Source: Acidobacteriota bacterium (GTDB lineage Bacteria; Acidobacteriota; Aminicenantia; UBA2199). From it: DNA of 6,786 nucleotides. Shown here piece by piece: positions 1 to 4,758 of this stretch (positions are counted from its first letter, which is position 1; every line of letters starts with the position of its first letter). Position numbers and translations under genes: made by a program. Under the pieces are notes generated by a model that had not been told where the DNA came from, ran no database searches, and saw nothing but the letters and a program-made list of their open reading frames with translations. Location: assembly GCA_021817755.1 (NCBI GenBank), contig JAKAGC010000215.1:1-6786 (forward strand), written 5' to 3'.

Positions 1-35
1 TTTTTTAATGCTTCTTCAGGTGTGATATGATCCCG
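1..35 (-). pseudogene. coaE: Continuation of coaE beyond the in-frame TAA, running off the window
   Basis: Read on the minus strand in the same frame as the upstream coaE part, these bases encode RDHITPEEALK directly after the TAA. This matches the family pattern in which RLxxRDG(L/I)(S/T)xEEA follows the VVYxSEExQxxRL strand-helix. No frameshift is needed: one codon, expected to be a variable residue such as Gln, Lys or Glu, is replaced by a stop. The remaining C-terminal helices of the kinase lie outside the window. Confidence 0.7.
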
Positions 36-497
36 TTACGTCAATCTGCGAATTTGTTCTTCTTCCGATGTGTACACCACAATAACCCTGTCGAATTCTT
101 TATATATACCCGATTCTACCAGCAGAGCCGATTCATAGATACTAATTTTATATAATCCGGATTTTTCAAGATCCCGGAAAATATTTTTCCGCTCAGCAGC
201 AACCATCGGGTGGATAAAACGGTTAATAAAATCCCTTTTTTCAGGATCATCAAACATCATCCGGCTGAATTCTTCTTTTTTAATACCGGTTCGTTTATCG
301 TATACCTCATCTCCGAATACTTCAACGATTCGTTTGACAACATCTTTTCGGTTGGAAAATACAATGTTTTTTGCAATATCATCCGCACGGATAGTAAAAT
401 AACCAAGTTCTTTAAAAATAGAGAGGATGAAGGTTTTTCCAGTACAGATACTTCCTGTTAAACCGATTCTAAACATCTTGCCGCGCTTATCCTTCAA
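36..497 (-). CDS. coaE: Dephospho-CoA kinase, broken by an in-frame stop
   Basis: Dephospho-CoA kinase carries out the last step of coenzyme A synthesis, ATP-dependent phosphorylation of dephospho-CoA, in the cytoplasm. The 153 readable residues show a P-loop at 15-22 (GSICTGKT), an Ala-Asp-Asp motif near 38-40, the Ile-His-Pro motif at 95-97, the ESALLVESG segment at 122-130 (family usually DxPLLFExG) and the strand plus helix ending in EEEQIRRLT. The family is usually about 200 residues; here a TAA at 36-38 interrupts the frame and recognisable coaE sequence continues beyond it. The start is TTG at 495-497, preceded by GGGAG eight bases upstream; an ATG at codon 8 (474-476) is the alternative and sits directly before the conserved FRIGLTG strand. 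The P-loop, the DAD-type motif and the PLLFE-type motif all deviate from consensus, so this is a divergent or decaying copy. The family is clear; whether it is functional is not. Confidence 0.85.
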   Translation of the reverse strand: MKDKRGKMFRIGLTGSICTGKTFILSIFKELGYFTIRADDIAKNIVFSNRKDVVKRIVEVFGDEVYDKRTGIKKEEFSRMMFDDPEKRDFINRFIHPMVAAERKNIFRDLEKSGLYKISIYESALLVESGIYKEFDRVIVVYTSEEEQIRRLT

Positions 498-505
498 TGT
501 GTTTA

Positions 506-510
506 CTCCC
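506..510 (-). promoter_or_regulatory. Ribosome binding site for coaE TTG start
   Basis: On the minus strand this reads GGGAG, containing the GGAG core, eight bases before the TTG at 495-497. It supports the TTG over the internal ATG at 474-476, whose nearest purine-rich stretch (AAGGA) is about 13 bases away. Confidence 0.5.
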
Positions 511-545
511 GTGATCCAACCTCAGATCAACCGTTATAGAATTTT

Positions 546-574
546 AGTTTAAACCAACACCTATGAATTGTCAA
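546..574 (-). promoter_or_regulatory. Putative sigma70-type promoter of coaE
   Basis: On the minus strand a perfect -35 box TTGACA (569-574) is followed after 17 bases by TAAACT (546-551) as -10, matching four of six consensus bases. The predicted start near 539 would give a leader of about 42 bases before the TTG start. It stands back to back with the plus-strand promoter at 595-623. Confidence 0.5.
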
Positions 575-588
575 TAGACGCATCCGGG

Positions 589-615
589 TAAAATTTGAAA
601 ATAAAATTTGCAAAT
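589..615 (+). promoter_or_regulatory. Direct repeat and palindrome inside the operon promoter, possible operator
   Basis: The nine-base sequence TAAAATTTG occurs at 589-597 and again at 602-610. The second copy runs into a perfect ten-base palindrome ATTTGCAAAT at 606-615, which sits between the -35 and -10 boxes. A protein bound here would block polymerase. The region is AT-rich, so chance is a real alternative. Confidence 0.25.
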
Positions 616-623
616 GATACAAT
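595..623 (+). promoter_or_regulatory. Putative extended -10 promoter of the accessory operon
   Basis: TTGAAA (595-600), a 17-base spacer and TACAAT (618-623) form a good sigma70-type promoter. The -10 is preceded by TGA (615-617), giving the TGn extended -10 element. The normal distance places transcription start at base 630, which is the A of the first gene's ATG, so the message would be leaderless. No Shine-Dalgarno-like sequence lies upstream of that ATG, which agrees. Confidence 0.6.
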
Positions 624-629
624 ATTTAC

Positions 630-1640
630 ATGAAAAACAAATATAAATCCATAATTCAATTTGTAATTCCGGTATTTTTATTCCTTTTCTTCTTCACCCA
701 CTTCCTGGAAGCAGGAAAAGGTGAAATACGTTTCGTAGAAACAACGGTTGATCTACGGTTCGACGGTTCGGCTGTCGTTCTTTATACCATTCAATGGGAA
801 GTACAATCCGGCGAATTTCACGGGTTCTATTTCCAGAACGATGAGAACTTACGAATCAATCGCTTTTCCGATAAATCATATGCGGTTGATTCCCATGGGA
901 ATCGTTACCCTCTGTCTATCTCTCCGGTGTCCGGTGATAAATGGGATATTATCCTTGCCAACGGGAAGGGAGTTTCAAGCGGACAGGTAACATACGTGTT
1001 TTATTTTGAAACCAATTTTGCGCAAGCCGGATACCTGGCCGCTACTACGAACGCAGAAGGGAAGAAGCTCGCGGTTTTTCATTGGGCACCACAACAATGG
1101 GATGAAGCCTATAACCAGGATCATTACACCTTAAAAATTCTCACACCTCACACGATTCCCAAAGGCACCATGCCGCGACCTTACGTTGAATCCAATACAC
1201 TCATCCTTACGGAAAAATGGGTTAATGGGCAGTATCTGATCGATTATCAACGGGGAGAAAACGACAGACTTCTGATTCTGTTTCATAAAAATAATCCTTC
1301 GAATATGTTTCACATGCGTACACAGTTTTATATGCCTGCGGAATGGTTCGGAGACCTCTCCAGCGGAACCGGTTACCCTTCCGAATTACCTACGGATACA
1401 ACAACCGCATCTCAAACAAGTTGGGGTGCTACCCCATCTTCCACACCTTCGATTCTCGACCGTCAATATTTAATCTATGGACTTATTATCGTCATAATTG
1501 TTTTTCTATTTATTATGCAAATGAAACACCGCTCGGTTGTAAAAGCCCACAATTCTGTGGATCAAATCCGATGGGAAAATCTTGATTGGACTCCTCCCAA
1601 ATTGGTACTTTCCACCTTTCACCAACCGGGGAAAGTATGA
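630..1640 (+). CDS. Membrane-anchored exported protein, N-terminal part of an interrupted gene
   Basis: A 336-residue product up to a TGA. Residues 1-27 look like a signal sequence: Lys-rich start, hydrophobic core around 9-25, then FLEAGKGE. Residues about 30-240 form a beta-rich extracytoplasmic domain (ETTVDLRFDGSAVVLYTIQWEV, HWAPQQWDE) reminiscent of DUF2207-type membrane proteins; this resemblance is from memory and unverified. A Ser/Thr/Pro-rich linker (about 243-275) leads to one transmembrane helix at about 280-297, followed by basic MKHRSVVKAH, which predicts a cytoplasmic C-terminus. The TGA at codon 337 falls in the cytoplasmic part; the same frame continues without a gap in similar style to 2273, so the natural product is probably about 547 residues. 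First gene of a three-gene operon, with no Shine-Dalgarno site and a promoter predicting a leaderless message. Function unknown; likely carrier of the Cys-repeat tail. Confidence 0.75.
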   Translation: MKNKYKSIIQFVIPVFLFLFFFTHFLEAGKGEIRFVETTVDLRFDGSAVVLYTIQWEVQSGEFHGFYFQNDENLRINRFSDKSYAVDSHGNRYPLSISPVSGDKWDIILANGKGVSSGQVTYVFYFETNFAQAGYLAATTNAEGKKLAVFHWAPQQWDEAYNQDHYTLKILTPHTIPKGTMPRPYVESNTLILTEKWVNGQYLIDYQRGENDRLLILFHKNNPSNMFHMRTQFYMPAEWFGDLSSGTGYPSELPTDTTTASQTSWGATPSSTPSILDRQYLIYGLIIVIIVFLFIMQMKHRSVVKAHNSVDQIRWENLDWTPPKLVLSTFHQPGKV

Positions 1641-1706
1641 GATACCTTAACTCCTATCGAAGCCGCTTTTTATCTGGGATTACCGGTAAAACGGGTTCTA
1701 AGTGGA

Positions 1707-2273
1707 ATGGTCGAATCCATGGTCTCAGAAGGATTTTTAAAAGTGATCCGTACTTCCCCGATTAAAGTTGAAGTGATTACCCAACCGGATTCATCTAAAT
1801 TAGATGAATACGAACAATTGCTGTTTGAATCTCTTTCAGATGATGGAGAATTATCGCAAGTGGAACTGGAAACACTGATGAATCGAATTGTAAAGAATAT
1901 TCAACAAAAAGCATGGGATGCAGATGTTGAAGCGACTAAGAAATATTATGCAGGGCGAATTGAAAATGAAGTTAGCAGGACTACCAATGCCCCTGCGGAT
2001 CATGATCTATTCTGGTATTACTGGTATTATTCCAATCATCACTATTACAGCCATTACAATGACTATACCGGTAATCCATACCGATATGAAAATGATATAC
2101 CGGTGGATACGGATCATCTGATCCAGGGTTCTATCAATACGGATATCGTTCTCGATATGAATGTTTGCCACGATGCCTGCCATTCCGCCTGTCACTCTGC
2201 CTGTCATTCGGCCTGCCATTCGGCTTGTCACTCCGCTTGCCATTCAGCTTGCGTTAGCGGGAGCTCGCATTGA
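1707..2273 (+). CDS. Cytoplasmic C-terminal part with Cys-His-Ser-Ala repeat tail, putative radical SAM substrate
   Basis: In the same frame as 630-1640. The ATG at 1707 is only the first ATG after the TGA and lacks a convincing ribosome binding site. Coding similarity starts earlier: 1641-1706 reads DTLTPIEAAFYLGLPVKRVL, a winged-helix-like start found at the beginning of cytoplasmic domains in related membrane proteins (TIGR04222- or DUF2207-like, from memory). The 188 residues from the ATG contain a helical region (about 30-90), an aromatic and His-rich stretch (103-127), then eight Cys at 154, 158, 162, 166, 170, 174, 178 and 182, nearly all spaced by His-Ser-Ala, and a short SGSSH end. 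The TGA at 2271-2273 overlaps the TTG start of the radical SAM gene. A regular Cys tail next to such an enzyme suggests that the tail is modified (inference); alternatively it binds metal. Confidence 0.75.
   Translation: MVESMVSEGFLKVIRTSPIKVEVITQPDSSKLDEYEQLLFESLSDDGELSQVELETLMNRIVKNIQQKAWDADVEATKKYYAGRIENEVSRTTNAPADHDLFWYYWYYSNHHYYSHYNDYTGNPYRYENDIPVDTDHLIQGSINTDIVLDMNVCHDACHSACHSACHSACHSACHSACHSACVSGSSH
2166..2252 (+). repeat. Seven 12-base coding repeats (Cys-His-Ser-Ala) plus a final Cys codon
   Basis: Seven consecutive 12-base units run from 2166 to 2249, followed by TGC. The first unit encodes Cys-His-Asp-Ala, the other six Cys-His-Ser-Ala. The units differ mostly at silent positions: Cys uses both codons, His both, Ser four different codons (TCC, TCT, TCG, TCA) and Ala two. 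The peptide repeat is therefore conserved while the DNA repeat has drifted, which argues for selection on the protein rather than recent slippage. Confidence 0.9.
2259..2263 (+). promoter_or_regulatory. Ribosome binding site deciding the TTG start of the radical SAM gene
   Basis: GGGAG lies six bases before TTG at 2270-2272. An in-frame TAG at 2255-2257 excludes any longer start, and the next in-frame ATG (2397) would cut into the PqqD-like domain. The site lies inside the end of the Cys-repeat coding region, consistent with translational coupling. Confidence 0.6.
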
Positions 2274-3697
2274 ACCCCTCTTCTTCATTTTCTTTTGATC
2301 CGGAACGCTTTAACTGGATAGATACTTTTATCTCGCGTGTGAAACCTTATATTTTTGTACGATTGGAAGATAATATCCTGATTAAACGTCCGAATATGGC
2401 TACACAATTGAATTCAACGGGTGCTCATATTCTCTATTCGCTTCTAAATGGAACATCTTTTCGCCAATTGGTCGCAACATTCGAAAAAAACCCGGAACGA
2501 ATTCCACAAATGATTAATTTTATATATGCGGTTAAAGAATACCTTGAAGGGAAACTGGATGAATTTTCATTAAATCCGGCAGTTGATATGAAAACGTTTG
2601 AAATGAATTTCGGCACTTTTCCGGTTCTCTCAGAAATTGCCTTAACCTACCGCTGTAATCTTAAATGCCGCTTCTGTTATGCCGGATGTGGGCATGTAGA
2701 TAAACCATTTGCTTCACCCATTAAAGGTGATGATATGTCTGCCCGGCAGGTGGAAAAGATAATCGATACTCTGTTTCATAAAGCCAAAGTCCCTTCCGTT
2801 AGTTTTACCGGTGGCGAACCCCTCCTGGTTCCGTTTCTTCCACGATTGATTAAGTATGCGAAAAAAACAGGTATGCGTGTGAACCTAATTACCAACGGAA
2901 CTCTGATTACGAAGGAGATGGCTTCTCTTCTTGCAAAAAGTGGTTTGGATTCTGCTCAGGTTAGCATCGAAGGTATTACGCCTGCTACTCATGATTCAAT
3001 TGTCGGAAGCCCCGGGGCATTTCAAAAAACCATTGAAGGTATCAAATTCCTGGATGAATTCGGAATCCATACGCACACCAATACAACAATCAATGGATTA
3101 AACCTCAAGGAATGTCCGGATTTTCCGAGGTTTATTAAAAATGAATTGAAAAAAGACAAATTTTCTATGAATATGGTGATTCCTACAGGAACCAGCACTC
3201 TAAACCCGGATATTCCGGTTCAATACAGCCGGATCGGTTCGGTTATCCGGGACATCATCAAAGAAAGCGAAACACATGATGTAGAATTTATGTGGTATTC
3301 ACCGGTTCCCATGTGTATGTTTAATTCCATTCTACATAATCTTGGGAATAAAGGATGCAGTGCTTGCGATGGATTGATTTCCATTGCGCCCAATGGAGAT
3401 GTGCTCCCCTGTGCTTCCTGTTCGGATCCGGTGGGAAACCTGTTGAAAGAAGATTTCGATAGTATATGGCAGGGGGTTCGCGCTGCGGTTTACCGCGAAA
3501 AAGCCTTGGCTCACCCGGCATGTAAAACCTGCGATCACTTTCATATATGTAACGGCGCTTGCCCTCTTTATTGGCAATATGCCGGATTTGATGAACTTAT
3601 TCCTTTTATACCGGCAGCTTCGAGAAAAATAGCTGCTACCCCTTCTGATTATTACAACCATAATAAAATAGGAGAACAAAATGACCGACTTACCTAA
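2270..3697 (+). CDS. Radical SAM/SPASM maturase with N-terminal PqqD-like recognition domain
   Basis: A 475-residue cytoplasmic iron-sulfur enzyme of the peptide- and protein-modifying radical SAM class. Residues about 28-95 (VRLEDNILIKRP...LNSTGAHILYSLLNGTSFRQLV) look like a PqqD-type RiPP recognition element, which binds a leader or substrate. The radical SAM core begins at about 120 with Cys129-x3-Cys133-x2-Cys136, which holds the 4Fe-4S cluster that cleaves S-adenosylmethionine, and Gly-Gly-Glu-Pro at 181-184. The C-terminal SPASM region has Cys366-x9-Gly-x4-Cys381 and Cys418-x2-Cys421-x5-Cys427-x3-Cys431, plus Cys349, 363 and 384, enough for auxiliary clusters. The TTG start overlaps the stop of the Cys-repeat gene by four bases; the 3' end overlaps the next gene by 17. 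Position and domains suggest it acts on the Cys-repeat tail, perhaps forming thioether or other crosslinks; the reaction is inferred. Class assignment is firm, subfamily is not. Confidence 0.92.
   Translation: MNPSSSFSFDPERFNWIDTFISRVKPYIFVRLEDNILIKRPNMATQLNSTGAHILYSLLNGTSFRQLVATFEKNPERIPQMINFIYAVKEYLEGKLDEFSLNPAVDMKTFEMNFGTFPVLSEIALTYRCNLKCRFCYAGCGHVDKPFASPIKGDDMSARQVEKIIDTLFHKAKVPSVSFTGGEPLLVPFLPRLIKYAKKTGMRVNLITNGTLITKEMASLLAKSGLDSAQVSIEGITPATHDSIVGSPGAFQKTIEGIKFLDEFGIHTHTNTTINGLNLKECPDFPRFIKNELKKDKFSMNMVIPTGTSTLNPDIPVQYSRIGSVIRDIIKESETHDVEFMWYSPVPMCMFNSILHNLGNKGCSACDGLISIAPNGDVLPCASCSDPVGNLLKEDFDSIWQGVRAAVYREKALAHPACKTCDHFHICNGACPLYWQYAGFDELIPFIPAASRKIAATPSDYYNHNKIGEQNDRLT
3670..3674 (+). 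promoter_or_regulatory. Ribosome binding site of the operon's membrane protein gene
   Basis: AGGAG six bases before the ATG at 3681, located within the last codons of the radical SAM gene. It confirms the start and the 17-base gene overlap. Confidence 0.7.
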
Positions 3698-4616
3698 AAA
3701 CTCTTCTGGTAAAGAAATGATGGAATTTTTAATTTTAAAAGGATTGCCTTACTCTAATCGTTTATTTATCAGTCTTGGAATCATCGCCGGGGGATTTATA
3801 CTTCAATATATATTTTACTCCATTTTTCCCGGTTTAATCGTTATATTCCTTGGAAATCTCCTTCTCCTTCCCCGTGGGATTAGCAATAGAGTAAAAGCAG
3901 GGACTTATAATCCATCTACCGATTGGGAAAAAGTCGATAAACAAAAACTAGAGGAATTTGAAGAGTTTCATAAAAAAATGCGTAAATGGGATTCGGTCGC
4001 TCTCGATATCAGTAATGCAAAAGGCGGATGTCTGTTTTTCCTTATTAGCGGTTTTCTTTCTATTTTGTTAATCTATTCTTTAGCAGAAGGTAATACGGTC
4101 ATTGGGATTATGTCCATCGATATCATTGTGCTTCTTATTCCTTATTGGATTACTGGTAATCGTTCCGTGGCTGTTGTTCCTCTACTGATAAAAAAAATCA
4201 AACTGGTCGATAATGTTCTCAATCAAGCGGAAACCTTCATAAAAGATTATAAAGTGGATTATTTTTTCCTTCTTAGAAATAAAATAACCCCGGAAGATTT
4301 TAAAATAAAAGTAAATATACCGGGACAGAAAAAGGATTTTCTTGGTTTTTACGGCCAGATGTCGGTGAATCAGGGAGCATATTTGTATTTTTATACCGTT
4401 CTGGTAGCTAAAAAGGGATTTGGTTTAAAAAAAATCCACGATCAATACCCCACACCTCATAAACTCACAAAAGAATTTAAAAATCAGGGAGATGTCGAAG
4501 TATTTGTTCTACGGCAAAATACCAATACCGTTTCAATGGGATATGTCACTAATTACAAACAAGCGTTGTTTGTTTTTACAGAGGGATTAAAACTCGCTGA
4601 AAAAGCAGCAATATAG
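3681..4616 (+). CDS. Four-helix membrane protein of unknown family, third gene of the operon
   Basis: I do not recognise this 311-residue protein. It has two hydrophobic hairpins: helices at about 28-44 and 47-65, then about 116-134 and 138-157. Between the pairs lies a charged segment (75-110) rich in Lys and Glu. A soluble C-terminal region of about 150 residues follows (KKIKLVDNVLNQAETFIKDYKVDYFFLLRNKITPEDF onward), mixed alpha/beta in look, without Cys motifs or recognisable catalytic residues. Lys and Arg around the helices suggest that both ends and the central loop are cytoplasmic. The start is set by a strong AGGAG. The overlap with the radical SAM gene indicates co-transcription and coupled translation, so a role with the modified membrane protein (complex partner, anchoring, export or sensing) is plausible but unproven. 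It ends in TAG. Confidence 0.75.
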   Translation: MTDLPKNSSGKEMMEFLILKGLPYSNRLFISLGIIAGGFILQYIFYSIFPGLIVIFLGNLLLLPRGISNRVKAGTYNPSTDWEKVDKQKLEEFEEFHKKMRKWDSVALDISNAKGGCLFFLISGFLSILLIYSLAEGNTVIGIMSIDIIVLLIPYWITGNRSVAVVPLLIKKIKLVDNVLNQAETFIKDYKVDYFFLLRNKITPEDFKIKVNIPGQKKDFLGFYGQMSVNQGAYLYFYTVLVAKKGFGLKKIHDQYPTPHKLTKEFKNQGDVEVFVLRQNTNTVSMGYVTNYKQALFVFTEGLKLAEKAAI

Positions 4617-4645
4617 CTTTTATTCTCTTTCTTTTCTTCTTTTAG
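4601..4645 (+). terminator. Weak candidate terminator after the accessory operon
   Basis: AAAAGC (4601-4606) can pair with GCTTTT (4616-4621) around a nine-base loop, followed by a pyrimidine-rich T tract to 4645. The stem has only two G-C pairs and overlaps the stop codon, so it is a poor intrinsic terminator. No better one is visible before the htpG promoter. Confidence 0.25.
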
Positions 4646-4665
4646 CCGGAAAATTTTACCCCCTA

Positions 4666-4694
4666 TTGCCATTTTTATATTTGGATGTTATAAT
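4666..4694 (+). promoter_or_regulatory. Putative extended -10 promoter of htpG
   Basis: TTGCCA (4666-4671), a 17-base spacer and a perfect TATAAT (4689-4694) preceded by TGT (4686-4688) form an extended -10 sigma70-type promoter. A second TATAAT overlaps at 4694-4699. Predicted start is near 4701, giving a leader of about 58 bases. No CIRCE-type inverted repeat was seen, so heat-shock control is not apparent from the sequence. Confidence 0.65.
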
Positions 4695-4747
4695 ATAATA
4701 CTAAGATTTATCAGACAAAATATATGTTAACCATTGTGTGAAACATG

Positions 4748-4754
4748 AAGGAGG
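4748..4754 (+). promoter_or_regulatory. Strong ribosome binding site deciding the htpG start
   Basis: AAGGAGG four bases before the ATG at 4759. It makes ATG 4759 the start rather than the in-frame GTG at 4738, which has no such site and would place the Shine-Dalgarno sequence inside the coding region. Confidence 0.8.
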
Positions 4755-4758
4755 TAAA

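Noticed and set aside
1638..1690. Selenocysteine insertion at the in-frame TGA
   Set aside because: I found no convincing stem-loop of bacterial SECIS type just downstream of the TGA, and the flanking sequence does not resemble a known selenoprotein active site.
1636..1706. Frameshift rather than nonsense codon between the two parts of the substrate gene
   Set aside because: Both parts lie in the same frame and protein-like sequence resumes in the very next codon, so a single-codon change suffices.
2007..2243. Minus-strand open frame antisense to the Cys repeats
   Set aside because: Its Gly/Thr/Met repeats are simply the reverse reading of the 12-base coding repeat; no ribosome binding site and no protein-like features.
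2166..2252. CRISPR array or DNA-level minisatellite
   Set aside because: The units are 12 bases without spacers, stay in frame and differ at silent positions, so they are a coding peptide repeat.
2166..2252. Cytochrome c type heme-binding (CxxCH) repeats
   Set aside because: The spacing is Cys-x3-Cys with His directly after Cys; no CxxCH motif occurs, and the tail is predicted to be cytoplasmic.
4723..4758. RNA thermometer masking the htpG ribosome binding site
   Set aside because: ATGTT (4723-4727) can pair with AACAT (4742-4746) and TTAACC weakly with GGTAA near the Shine-Dalgarno site, but the pairings are short and leave most of AAGGAGG free.
4738..4758. GTG at 4738 as the htpG start
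   Set aside because: It lacks a ribosome binding site, and AAGGAGG just before ATG 4759 clearly marks the later start.
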